Shown here: piece after piece, positions 1-15,235 of the stretch
Position numbering within the stretch: the stretch's first letter is position 1
How the letters are laid out: every line of letters begins with the position of its first letter
Assembly: GCA_003640385.1 (NCBI GenBank)
Contig: RCAB01000098.1
Location: 1 to 64,000 of the forward strand
Direction of reading: 5' to 3'
DNA length: 64,000 nucleotides
Source: Setaria digitata
Taxonomy: Eukaryota > Nematoda > Chromadorea > Rhabditida > Setariidae
Notes under the pieces: model-generated
Database searches by the model: none
The model's input: the letters and a program-made list of their open reading frames with translations, nothing else
What the model was told of the DNA's origin: nothing
Translations under genes and position numbers: made by a program

Positions 1-1
1 T

Positions 2-55
2 CATGGCCATCACCATCATCATCCATTAGGCCACTGGAAGTGGGACTGGGATTAA
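2..55 (+). CDS. 3' end of a histidine-rich secreted peptide gene (partial)
   Basis: Only the last 17 codons and a TAA stop are inside the window. The frame starting at base 2 reads a His-rich run followed by PLGHWKWDWD. The tail closely matches the end (RDWKWD) of the complete His-rich gene at 2921-3145 on the other strand, so the two are paralogues facing tail to tail. Function is unknown; such His runs usually bind transition metals, but that is inference. The signal peptide and start lie upstream of the window. Downstream flanks of the two genes do not look alike, so the duplication is not recent or covers only the gene. Confidence 0.6.
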   Translation, partial: HGHHHHHPLGHWKWDWD

Positions 56-439
56 AATCAGTGATTTCAACGATTCTCATTAAATCACTCACTCATTAAA
101 TAACATTTCAAGCTGTTCATTTGAAACAAATAAATTTGTTGACACTTCATGAATTGGCATACAAAAAATAAACTTCCAACCTGTGACAAGACATGACAGA
201 ATAACGCCTACACATTCAGTAGCAAAGTAATTTGCTTCATACTAATTAGCCCCTCTTTTTGTCTGGTATATTTTATCGAATTGTTGCTTTCATTTTATTA
301 CATCATACATTTATAAGGCAATGAAAGATATTGAAGTGTGTGATAATGAAATGATAAGATAAGAGAAATGAAATGGGTGCAAAACTGTAAACGACTCTCT
401 CTGTAAGAAATGTAAACGATATACACTCAGGTAGTAACT

Positions 440-990
440 ACTGTTTTGAAGGTTTCATCAGTTCCATTGGCATATCTGTTGATATCTGGAACGAAAGTGT
501 GACAACCTTAATGGTATTGATAAATTCGACTTTTCGTCAAACATCGATTATTGCAAATAGCCTGTCAATGAAGATGGCAAGAAATCATAATCCAACAAGG
601 CTCCTCAAATTTTTTTTTTTTTTTTGATACCTGAAAAAGGAGAGCCAGGTTATCTGCAGTCCTGTTTAAAATGAACTTTCAGCAATTTTTGCAAGACGTG
701 AAACTAATGTCGTGCTAATAATTCAAAGGTAAATTTAAGGAAAATTTTCAAAAAGCATTTGATTGATAAAACGATATTAAAAGAATTTATAAATTTACCT
801 CAAAAGTGACTCCTGAATAGCTCAAATGTTTGTCAACGTATGCGACAATTCGCATATTTCTCGGCAAACTTCATTTCCTTTGCAAAAATTAAATGGAAAA
901 AAAAAAGTTACTGATAATTCAGTTTTTTCGATTCTTAATTTAACCAGGAACTATGATATTTCACTCTATTGTGACAAGACGAAAATAGCT
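440..990 (-). pseudogene. Decayed duplicate of the 3' end of the REP (Rab escort protein) gene
   Basis: This stretch aligns by eye, same orientation, with REP exons 11-12 and the introns around them at about 10090-10720. Clear matches are the block near 562-610 against 10237-10290 (last exon, ending in the GGCTCCTCAAA motif) and the block at 797-872 against 10478-10553 (exon 11 end, with the TTACCTCAAAA donor region and CGCATATTT..CGGCAAA). Part of exon 11 is deleted after about 872, and homology resumes into the upstream intron near 870-990. Introns are included, so it is a genomic duplicate and not a retrocopy. Substitutions, indels and a poly-T insertion (609-625) destroy the frame. Limits are approximate. 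Confidence 0.7.
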
Positions 991-2920
991 GAATTAATTT
1001 ATTTCAGGATGGACCGATTAAATTGCTTAACAAAGGGTGTAAAGAACTTAAATTAGCTTCATTTAGAAAAGGCAAGAGGCTTAAGTTCGGATGAACTTGC
1101 GAGGAGGCTAAAATTTAAATTGAAAAGAGTTCTTTAAAGTTAAAAATGATAGCAAACAGAGAGAATTTTTACTGATCAATATTCAAAAAAGAAGCTTCCC
1201 TTGGACAGTGCTAGAGAGACTAAACGTATCAAATAGGTGACAGTCGACGAGGGTGACAGCATCAATTCGACAAGGAATTGATGTCTCACGGAAGCAGTAA
1301 GGTAATTGGAATTAAGCTGTTCATGAATCAAGTTAACCTTTCTTTAATTAATTATATCCTCTTTCATTTTTTGTTTATTCAATATTATTAGCCGGATCTA
1401 ATGATTGTTTTTTTTTCCAGTATACTATGCTGATATTGTTATCCGTCAAGATTTATTTGATTCAAGATGATTTTAAGCTTACTTACACTTCATCGAATTA
1501 TTGAAAAATTCAAAATAAAAAAAAAAAAGGTGTAAACATTCAGATGCTAAATTTTTTCTCAAGACATATGACATGTAGTTTGATAGAAAATATTTATGAT
1601 TTGAGTGAAAAACAGAAATTTTAACAGGAATTTCGGCTTTTGCCGAATATTGAAGAACTGCTTTAATTTAATTTATACCTTTGCTTAAATTTCGAGAAAA
1701 GAAATAAATTGGTTTAAAAATAGTAGAGTTGCGAACTGATCAAAATAGAATTGAGTGTAGATGGGATTTGTTGGACAAGTAAAATCTGATTGAAAATAAA
1801 TTAATTTTGCTTAAATCAACTTATGTCATATCACTTATATCTTTTTTTTTTTCATGTTCATTAAATCAAATTTCGCACTCCCAATTCTGAGATTTCTTTG
1901 CTATTTGCAATTACTTCTTAACGAATCTAACCGTAATGAGATAAAAATACTTCAAAGTTCAATTTACTACTTGTCTTATAATTTTTGGAACTATCGAATT
2001 TAATCGATACAGCATAGTGGTACTAATGTGTTTCTTAAGAATTTTCGGAAGTTCTGAGGAACAGAATCTCACACACAAATTACTGGTAAACTATTTTATG
2101 ATAACAATAATATCTGTTCCGAAGCCGATGTCGAATCTTCGTTATATACCTTTTTTACAACAGTCTTTCCTTACTTCCATTGTTTTTCAGCAGGACGAGT
2201 CATTACGCCGAAAGTTCGCTTCAATTCTATCAAAAGTCATCAAAATATCAAAAGGCTGAGGAAAAAGGTATCAAGTTTGCAACAGGACTGCCTCCTTCAT
2301 AGCTTTTTAAAATACTTTCATACACTAAGGGCTGATATTACTACTATCCTATAACTTTTAATGGGTCTTCTTTCTTTCTTGATTCAAGATTCAGGAAAAT
2401 AAGATTAACTCGTAATTCTCTGATAAGTGCCAAAACAAGTCAATGACACATTTCCTTTCTGATAGCTCCAGTGAGTCAAGCTCATTTTAAAAACAGTAAT
2501 GATCTGAAAGATATCACTACTTTGCTTAACTAATTACTTGCTAGGCATATAATATTTCAATGCTAATCAAATAGATCCGCTGTTGCTGTTCAACGAATAT
2601 AACATACGGACAAATCCGCCCACCTAAACCCAACTGCGCAACCCTCATACTTACCCTCCTGCTTTCAATGAAACATTGCCTTTAATCATTGCATTATTTG
2701 ACAAAACCAAATATGCGAGATATATTTCGTTGACTGTAACAAAATGCAAATATTTCCCGACCAAGTAAATCTCGACTATCTTCTATGCTATCTGAAGTGT
2801 CATTCACATGTGGTGGGAGTTCGGGAGTAGGATCTCTTTTATTTGGGACTACGAATTACTAGGAAAACACTGAGAGAAAAACAAATAAGTAATTCGATGC
2901 AAATTATTCGAAGTAGCGCA
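991..2920. other. AT-rich intergenic region, no gene seen
   Basis: I see short random ORFs and short poly-A/T runs but no exon with good splice sites. The His-rich gene on the minus strand should have its 3' UTR and polyadenylation site just below 2920; an AATAAA on the minus strand lies at about 2840. Confidence 0.5.
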
Positions 2921-3145
2921 TTAATCCCACTTCCAATCCCGATGATGGTGTGAGTGGTGGTGGTCTTTGTGATGTAGATGTGGATGGTGATGATGGTGAT
3001 GATGTTGGAAGTGTCCATGATGGTGATGGTGGTGGTGCTTCTGTTTCCATGGGCCATGCCAGTCATCGTCCCACCAACCTGATGCTGATACCGATTCTGC
3101 TAACACTGATAGCAGCAATACTACGGCAAGTCGCAGTGATACCAT
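2921..3145 (-). CDS. Histidine-rich secreted peptide, 74 aa
   Basis: One coding exon of 74 codons. Residues 1-22 form a signal peptide (MVSLRLAVVLLLSVLAESVS then AS). Next comes a short acidic/Trp segment (GWWDDDWHGPW, about 23-33) and then a tract where roughly 25 of the remaining residues are His, broken by G, F, Q, P, L, K, D and S. It ends in RDWKWD. There is no Cys. I do not recognise a named family. His clusters of this density bind Zn, Cu or Ni in other proteins, so extracellular metal binding is the obvious but untested guess. A paralogue's tail lies at 2-55. The start is supported by the signal peptide and by an upstream 5' UTR intron and TATA box. Confidence 0.75.
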   Translation of the reverse strand: MVSLRLAVVLLLSVLAESVSASGWWDDDWHGPWKQKHHHHHHHGHFQHHHHHHHPHLHHKDHHHSHHHRDWKWD

Positions 3146-3165
3146 CGCTACAACACGAAAATGTG

Positions 3166-3285
3166 TCTGAAGAATTGGATAATTAAATTTCTATTTGGAG
3201 GGACTAGCAATTAAGAAAGGAACTTACTGACTGCTTGCGAGGGAAGGTTGCTATGGGAAATCTCGGGAAGAGGTGCTTATATAAG
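3166..3285 (-). promoter_or_regulatory. TATA box and 5' UTR intron of the His-rich gene
   Basis: Reading the minus strand toward the gene: TTATATAA at 3284-3277, a donor GTAAGT at 3227-3222, and an acceptor TTCTTCAG ending at 3167, about 20 bases before the ATG. A TATA box plus a short 5' UTR intron suggests a strongly, perhaps stage-specifically, expressed secreted product. Seen as motifs only. Confidence 0.45.
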
Positions 3286-4397
3286 AAGCATTGAAACAGG
3301 CTTAATATTTAGGTCGATGGGGCCGCGAAACAGGTGTCGCTTCAGAAGCTTGCAATTCACGTCGTCTTCATTTTTTATTCCTTCTTGTCAGACTGCAATT
3401 TTCCAATTTCCCATCCTACCTATACGTGACCTCTTTTCAAGTGTTTAAAAATAACTCAATGGACGAGGAATAGAATTGATCCGTCAACTAGTTTTTTAAA
3501 ATTTTTACAGCTAATCTTAAATCCAGCATATTATATCATTTTGATGGTTAGTATTACATGGTTTTAAAAAATAACCTAATTTTTTTTCTGATTATGAAAT
3601 ATTTTACATTTCGCGTCTGTTGTTCAAACAGCCATTAGAAATATTATAAAATGTTGAAATCAATTATAAGTACCATAAGTAATGTTCGAAACAAGCTAAA
3701 GGATTTTTCTTTTGGTTTCAAAATTTAATAAAAGTTTTGGAAATTTGAGGGAAGTTCCATGCATGCTAAATGAAGAAACATTGAACTAATCAAATTAGTA
3801 AATGGAATTAAATGAAATGTCTCAAATGTTTATTTTATTAGTACTAAAAATGATAAATAAGCATTGATTTAAATATTTGATTTAGGCATTGATTTGATAC
3901 TTCGCAAACAATTTCATCTTTTATTACCAATATCTTGATAACTAAAGAGTTTTAGTTTTATATATGTATATATACACTAAATATATATAGATATAGACAT
4001 GTATGCATAATGGAAATAATAATTCAAACACTGTTACTTAAATTATCAAACTTTTTATCATCAAATTGTCATATCAAAAAGAAAAAAATATTGTATGAAA
4101 AGTGAGGAATAGGAAAAATTCTCTTAGTTACTTCGCTTCTTCCCCATATTACCTAACGAAATGTTGATTTCATAACTGGAACGAAAATATTAGGTGCAAT
4201 AAGGAAAAGATGAAAATTGATTTAAAATTGAGAAATATTTTACACAGAATTTTTTTTTTTTTCGAAGTTCTCTAAAAATAATATGTTAAAATCTTAATGC
4301 TATCAATGTGCAGCTAAATTGATAATTTGGATGATTTTCAAAAAAAAAAAAAAAAAATTAACAGGAATTTGACATAGGTAGAAAGAAGATTGGATAG
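3286..4397. other. AT-rich intergenic region, no gene seen
   Basis: It contains short poly-A runs (around 4340-4357) and a TATATA-like patch near 3959-3990. No exon with supportable splice sites was found. The 3' UTR of the HAD phosphatase (minus) probably lies just below 4398. Confidence 0.4.
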
Positions 4398-5766
4398 TTA
4401 TAAACAATCAAAGGCCGGCAAGCCAACTGATTCTGGCCTAAAATCTTCCAAACTTTTTAATACTTCCACGATTTGCTCATTTCCCTCATCCGGTACATTT
4501 GTGTACCTCAAATCTGGCACCATGATAACATTCATTCCGGCTCGAATAGCAGCTAAAACACCATTTGGAGCATCCTCGAAAACTAGGACATTTCTGGGAG
4601 ATACTGGTGGACTTTGGAATCGTTGCATTGTTATGCGATACGCTTCTGGTGATGGCTTACCTTCTTCTATTTCTGGATCGCTGCTACATTTTACCTGAAA
4701 TTTGAATGATTATGGTAATTAATTGTGATAAAATTATCATAATGTGATATTTTTGAAAAACTTTTCATTATATGTGGATTGCCTTCATGCTCCTTCTTAT
4801 CCTACAAAATCGTATAAGACATAAATTTTAGGTTTGTCGCTGGCCCCAATTAAACAAAAAAAAAAAGAAAAGTTCGAAGAAGTTTTCAAATTAGAAGACG
4901 AAAAGGTAGCGGCATGAAGACAATTGATCACAATTGAATTTTTCAGATAGAGCTGGCAAATGACACATTGATCTACAAGGGAATGGAAATAGAAAAAAGA
5001 GACCCAAAATCAGACTAAAATCCTTCCTTTTATTTCTAAGATTTAAAAATAAAATCATTTCAGTATTAATATTACAATCATTATTGAATTTAAAAATGCG
5101 CCAAGAAAATAAATGCATTACTGATAGAGACACCAAATTTACTGAAAATAAACAATACACCTGCACAGGTATCAAATCAATAAGATCCTTGTGATTCATT
5201 GTTTTAAATTCAAATGAATAATTACTCGATCCAGAACAAATCGCCATCGGAATATTGTGATTATGAAAATGTCGTACCAATCGCAATGCTCCGGGCATTT
5301 TGGGACAATATGGCAGCTTTTTTAGTAGTAGAGGATGATAAAGCTTATCATATTCCGTTACGCTAACTTTATCTGTTAAGCCAACCTTTAAAAATTGGAA
5401 ATAACAAATATTCTAACTAATGAAAAAAATTTTCTCAAATCTCTTTTTAACTAATTACACTCTCATCAAACATCCAATTCTTTTTTTTTTTTTTAAAAAT
5501 CAAAACAGTTTCCCAAAAAGTCTAAATTTATTTTAAACAATTTATAGAGAAGAAGAAGAAGAAAAAAAAACCTTTTCGAGCAGTATTTTAATGGAAGCAT
5601 CATGTTTCATGCCCATTGTAAATGGTTTCAAATCAAGAGTGAACTTTTTGCCATATTTTTCCATAGCAAAGGTATGAGTTTCAGTGTATGCTGGTTCTGT
5701 ATCAATAAGTAATCCATCCAAATCAAATATTATATGAGTAATTTTTAGGCCATTTCTTTCAGTCAT
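4398..5766 (-). CDS. HAD-superfamily phosphatase, pseudouridine-5'-phosphatase (PUDP/HDHD1) type
   Basis: Three exons: 5766-5572, 5385-5161 and 4694-4398, all with GT-AG introns and consistent phase 0 junctions, giving 238 aa (human PUDP is about 228). Motif I is FDLDGLLIDTEP (nucleophile Asp15, Asp17), followed by the alpha-helical cap. Motif II is in AICSGSS (about residue 120), the motif III Lys is in EEGKPSPEAY, and motif IV is VFEDAPNG. Family knowledge: these cytosolic enzymes remove phosphate from pseudouridine 5'-phosphate or similar small phosphoesters (HDHD1, yeast DOG and plant GS1 relatives). Substrate choice cannot be read from sequence. All catalytic residues are present, so it should be active. 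Start chosen as the only ATG just before motif I. Confidence 0.85.
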
Positions 5767-6452
5767 ATTTTTTTTTTTTTTTTATCAACAATTCTTTCTA
5801 TTCACTCTGCTCGAATATCATCATCATAACGTAGCTCTGCTTCTTCTTCTTCTATATTTAAAAGTTTGAAGATTTAAAATTAAAAAAAAAAAAGGAAATG
5901 TAATGAAAATTATCATGCATCGATTCAAATAAGAAAGGAAACATTAATAGATTAAAAGAAAAAAAAAAAAAAAAAAGAGTGAAATGAGTGATTTGATTTT
6001 TAACATGAAAGAATGAAATAAAACTTATTATTTTAAATACATTGCCAGGAATAATTAATTCATTACTGAACGTTTCATTTCATCTTAGCAATTAAAAACC
6101 ATTCAAATTTCAGGAAGTAAATGAATGTAATAGGTAATTTGAACTTTTTTCAAATTACACAAAATCAATGACTTATTTATTAAATGATCTTTAATATTTT
6201 CATAAAAATGAACTTTTTTTCCTTTTAAATTTCTTTTTGAGAATCGATGCTAACAAAAAAAAAAAACACTTATTAGATGTTTACAACAACAACTGTTGTT
6301 TTCCTTCGATTCTATTATTTATTACATTCGGATGTTTTTATGTGTTCATCTTTTGCTTCATTAATTTCCTATTGGAATTATCATCATTATTGAAATTTTT
6401 ATTATTTTTGAAACTATCATTGTTTACAATTTTCTTGGGGTAGGCAACTTTT

Positions 6453-6608
6453 CTAAACAAAACATCTGAATTCTTCAAGGTTGCCCAAATCCAGAAAGTC
6501 TCCAACTTTTGCATGGCTAAATATTGCACATTTCATAGCAAGCAGTAACATTTTCATGTGAACTGGTTCATCAGCAATAAACTTCATTAATTCCTGAACT
6601 TTTAACAT
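6453..6608 (-). CDS. Short ORF or orphan exon, 51 codons, unrecognised
   Basis: An ATG-to-TAG frame of 51 residues beginning MLKVQELMKFIADEPVHMKM and ending in LEEFRCFV. Amino-acid composition is balanced and unlike the Lys/Asn/Phe/Ile-heavy translations of surrounding non-coding DNA. An in-frame stop lies about 8 codons upstream of the ATG. It could be a small gene, a terminal exon or a fragment of a lost gene. I see no family match. Confidence 0.25.
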   Translation of the reverse strand: MLKVQELMKFIADEPVHMKMLLLAMKCAIFSHAKVGDFLDLGNLEEFRCFV

Positions 6609-10151
<3,543 letters not shown>

Positions 10152-13100
10152 TTACTCGGGAATACTTTCAGCTACTGTAGCTTCCTGCTCTGCTTCAGAA
10201 CTGATCATATCAGCGTCGCTTTCCCTCCCTTCCTCTTCAGTCAACGATGGCGGCAAAAAATCACGGTCCGGCCAAAGCTCCTCAAAAATTTCTTCTACCT
10301 AGAAAAGGCAAATTATTTATAATTCAAAGTGGAATTTTACTAGTTTTTGCAAACATAAACCTAATTCATAAACTAAAGATAAATTTCGGAAAATTTCCAA
10401 AAAAAAAATCTTTGAATCCCAACATTTGGTGGTGGCATCAATGAATTTGACCAAGCGGCATTAAAAAATTTACAAAGTTACCTCAAAAATAATTTTGGAA
10501 TAGTTTAAATTCTTGTCAACACATGGGACAACTCGCATATTTTTCGGCAAATTATGAACATTAACTGATGGTAAAGCCAAATCAAAATAAAGAGACCACA
10601 ATATGTGCGACTTCATTTCTTCTGAAAAATTAAAAAAAAAAAATCGCCAAAACTAAGCCTTTTCCTTCCTTAATTTAATGAGAAACGGTGTCCTTGAAAT
10701 TTATAAAAAAAGTGTAAAACATGCATCATTCCAAATCAATATTCATTCAAATCAATATTCCAAATCCAAAATCATCATTCCAAATCCAAATCAATATTCA
10801 ATCTTCCAAAATACAAAAAAAAAAAAAAAAAAAACAACCTTCCATTTAATAAAATAAACTATCACCAAAAATTAATGGATTTAATCTTCCGTCAGAAGCA
10901 ATTTAAAAAGATTATAAAATTGGGTTGAAAAATTTGTGCAGCGAAAAAAATCATCATTACCATTCTCTGTCACACTGAAAAACCGATCAACGATGGGATT
11001 CAAGACAACCTGCGCACTGTTATCACTTTGTCCAGTTATATGTATAGCATCTGAAAGCACATCAGCACTTCTTTTAATTCAAAAATTATGCCAGTCTGAC
11101 TCAGAATGAAATAATAAAAGGTTTTCGCAAAAAAAGTAATTAGGCGAAGTTTGATGAATACTATTAGCAGCTGTGCTATTATGCTACAGTAGTACTTCTA
11201 AACAAAATCACATCTTAAGACAATAATGAGTAATTAAAAAAACTACATTTCCCTATGGATAAAGATCGATATTAAACTCTTGTGCATTATAACATCGTAT
11301 CTGAATAACCTCTATATTTACCAACCAAACATATGAGCCGTATACTAAATAATAACAGATTGAAAGCCGGAAATATTATATAAATTATCCAAAAAAAAAA
11401 AATACCTTGAATTGTAAGATGTAATGTAATATTTATATTGACAAAGATGATCGCTAAACTAACATTTTCCTTTTGGTGATATACCACCTTCATATCCAAT
11501 TTCCAGTAAATAAGGAAGTGCATCACTTTCCAGACTGGATAAATTTAGTACACTAATCTGTAAAACTTGATAAAATGATGATGAAAATCAAGTAAACATA
11601 ATATAATGGTTTCTCGACAATTACAAAGTATATCTTCATAACAACAATTGAATATGGCAGTGCTAAAAAAAAAAAAGCAAATTTCTTCTTCAAAAATGAT
11701 AATTTACATGTTCTTTATCAAAGTCTGGCAGAATAGATCGATCTGAGATCAGAATAACTCGATTTAACCGAGTTTGTAACGATGTATTTAAATAATGTTC
11801 CGGTAGGTACGCCCGATTTGCAATTACATGGTTACATTCAATTCGTTGTCCTCCTATCACTGTCGCTACCACTCTGAAATTAAAATTGACTGAGTATACA
11901 AACATAAACAATTGAAAGTTTCATTTTCAGTGCTAGAATTTTAAAATCAATGATTAATATGTCCATTTCTCTCTAATATATGTCAATTTATACACAAATC
12001 AATAAATTGAAAATGTTCACTTCATTATGCACTGATTGAATTCATTTGCTAAAAGGTCCTCTTCTTTATCACTATTAAATTTTGCTAAAATTATTAGGAA
12101 AGACTGGAATTCTATTCAAACTATCGCTTAACAACATTATACCTTTCACCAGCAACAACGAAGCCGTCAACCGAACGATTTAAACAATAAATTCCACCGA
12201 AAACAGCACAGAGTCTCGCAAAGCACTGTGGCAATTCTCCACTACCATAAAGTGTCCATAAAAATGGTGAATCACCAAATCGTCCAACGGATTCCAGAAA
12301 TTGGCACACTGCTTCCAGACCTTACACTTTCTCATAAGACCCATTGGAAGGGAAGTTCAGCAAATTGAGTAATTTCGGTACTTTTTTTTTTTGCATAACC
12401 AACAGAGTTAGTTGTGTAAAACAAAAATTAAAAGGAATTTTTATAAAACGATAGAGTATTTTGATTATGTAAAAATTAGTCTCGGTTATGAATTGATTTA
12501 GCATAAAAGTAAATGTGAAAAAAATTTATCTCTTCAGTTGTGGCTGCTGGATGCAAAATTGCCAAACTATCAGTAAGTATATTTTTCACATGACCCATAA
12601 TGCCAGAAGCTTCCACGAAATCACCAAACGGTTTCATAGAATATTCTTTAAAGAAAACAAAATTCATTAATATACATCAATTAAAATATCATAGTTCTTA
12701 TTTATAAACGCTGAAATATTAATTTCTTTTTTTTATTAAAACTTCAAAGGAAGTAATATCTCACTCTAAAATGATCATAACAGTTGTTGCCACAAAAAAA
12801 AAAGGAAGAAAATAGCCCTCTGTAATACTTTTCAGCACTTTATTTCTGCTGAAGATATACAAGAATTGAATGAATTATTTACCTTTCCAACCTTCAGTTT
12901 CATTAGGATTTTTCCGCCATTCAATGCATTTCTGTAAAAATCTCATCACTCGTCTTTTGTCTTGTACTCTAAATATAACATTCGTTGCTCGTTTTGACTT
13001 CTTTAAATTTTAAATTTGATCACTCTATGAATTATACATTTCTTCTGAATGACTGTCTCTTTCCGTATACCAACGAAACACTGAATTGGGATTCCGGTTT

Positions 13101-14305
13101 TAAGTATTGTAAAGATAACTGACAGATCAGCTCTTGCAGTGGGCGCTAATGGTGATGACCCAAGAAAATATTACTATTCCTACAAAGAGAGATTACCAAC
13201 TTCGATAAAAGACCCAAATCTCAAGATCATAATTGAAGATTCAATAAGTTTGAAATCTAACGACATCTAAAAGAATAATTAAAAAAACGGACGAAATGGC
13301 TTCGCTCTGGAATATCTCTCCTCGAGAACAAGGAACAACTTCAAGTGAATTTGAACCATTTTCTGATGAACAGCTTAAAAGCCGATTAACACATTTAAAT
13401 TCACAGTATTTGGCAACACCCGAATCACATAGCAGTTTTACCATATTACCTCTACTTAACAATATCTGAAACATGATAAATATGGATAAAACTTCTAAAA
13501 AGTTATGATTTTTTTTCCTTTTTAAGTCAAAAGTCAGTGTCATTATCTGTCATAATTAATTGAAAGCAAAAGAAATCAATAGCACACTTTGAACAGTTAT
13601 ATCTAGGATAAATTCACGTTCATTTATTGGCGGCAAGGGGTGAAAAAAAAAGACTGACAGCCTAGTGGTAAAAAAAAGACCTTGGGCAAAAGATCCAAAC
13701 TGAATTTTCGCCACTGCAAATCGATATCTTGTAAATGCAAAGCGACTGAAGCATCTGATTCCTGGGGATTATCAACATGGCTAAAGCACAAATACACGTA
13801 ACCTTTATTAGGCCAAATTTCAGGCTAAATTCAACGCAATATATTTGTACCTTTTAAAGCACAATTTTATCCAAACAGGGAAAAGTTCTGAAAAACTTGC
13901 TTTTTAAAACGCTGCTGATGAATGTTCTCAACAAAAGACCGACATGTGGCTGCCAGGAATTTCTCACCATCGTTCAAAAAAGATTCGTGATTAACTTGCA
14001 CTTCGCTACAGCTGCCGCCATTTTTGGTTATCCAATCTTGGATCGTCCGTAGATTGAATGAAGCCCATAAATCACCATAGTAATCGTTCCTTACGTTAAA
14101 ATAATTTCATATCACTTCCTATTTCCGAAACTTCTCAATACAATCAGTATTCTAAAAGAACCTACATTTAGTAGTTTGAGATAACGTACCTGTCCACTTG
14201 CAAAACACTAAGACCAGAACGAGCACAAGCAGCTGCAATAATGCATTCCGGAAGTCCAGTGCCCAAAATGACCACATCAAATCTTTCCGGTAATTTGTCG
14301 CCCAT
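10152..14305 (-). CDS. rep-1: Rab escort protein (REP/choroideremia homologue), component A of Rab geranylgeranyltransferase
   Basis: Twelve exons: 14305-14190, 14089-13897, 13824-13681, 13465-13289, 13000-12883, 12645-12530, 12320-12143, 11873-11708, 11557-11464, 11050-10961, 10621-10482, 10298-10152; about 559 aa. The N-terminus has the FAD-like GDI fold motif ([22 protein letters not shown]) and [11 protein letters not shown]. The middle holds the [18 protein letters not shown] block, then [32 protein letters not shown] and a C-terminal ILWSLYFD block; the tail is acidic. Family role: it binds newly made Rab GTPases, presents them to geranylgeranyltransferase and delivers them to membranes. 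Oddities: exon 6 (ending TTEE, 12530) has no GT donor where one is needed and the phases of exons 6 and 7 do not fit. The exon 5 start was chosen by phase and adds about 10 residues. A decayed 3' copy lies at 440-990. Confidence 0.85.
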
Positions 14306-15235
14306 TGAGAGTTTACTAAACTGCCAATATTCAATATCCTGGTAACCTGATACTTAACCTGAAACCACCTAAACCTTACCTAACAGTTGTTTTATGCCCA
14401 GTGATCAAACTGCCCCATTAAATCCACCGGATATTCCTTACTTCTGGTAGCGTCTTTAACGGTCATGAATAATCCCATCACTACTAAAATCCAAGAGCAT
14501 ATTCTAGATAACTTTTTATTTATAATTTATGAATGAAGAACATGCATGTACACAAAGCGTTTCATTGCAAAGAAAATAACTATAATGAAGAAACTGAAAC
14601 CTGTATTTTAATTTTCTAAAATTCAACAATTCTGATTTGGAACTTTACATTGAATGAAAATGAGCGAAAGTGAAGGAGATACCATTTAAAAACTGGTATA
14701 AAAAAGACATAAATGAGTTAGGCAAACACAATTTCGAAACGGAAACAAAAAGGAAAACATTGCAGTTCAAATATATAATTACATATTAGTTAACAAGGGA
14801 TTTCATTAGCTCCGAACACACTGTCAACTGGTTTCCCCGTATCAGTAGTGACAAGAAAGAGATTACTATTACTTCTTTTTTCTCCTAGAATTTGAATGAG
14901 ATTAACAAATAAATGTAACTTATTTAAACATAACTCGCTTCATAGAACAATACAAAATAAAACGGAGTAACTGGAGATATGCAAGCTGAGCATCTAAATT
15001 TACATTCTTTATAAAACAATTATATGAAAGTTAACAGGATCTTTTCTGCAAATATCAGGGGAATAAGTGGAGCAAAAAGCAAAGTAAACAACCGAAACAT
15101 AGATTTCGACCTTCTAGAGATTTCCTTCTCTGCCTTCAAATCACATAAAATTTGAAAAGCAGTGAGCAGTCCAACCTGTAGAAATGATGTACAACCAAGA
15201 ATGCACTTCAGAATATTCTTCTTAACACTTTCAAC
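14306..15235. other. Intergenic region between REP and USP30 genes
   Basis: 930 bases between two minus-strand genes, too far apart for a typical tight nematode operon. I see no separate gene here. It holds the REP promoter side and the USP30 3' UTR. Confidence 0.4.

Noticed and set aside
2950..3186. Plus-strand Gly/Asp-rich frame
   Set aside because: It is the antisense of the His-rich gene, which has a signal peptide, TATA and a paralogue.
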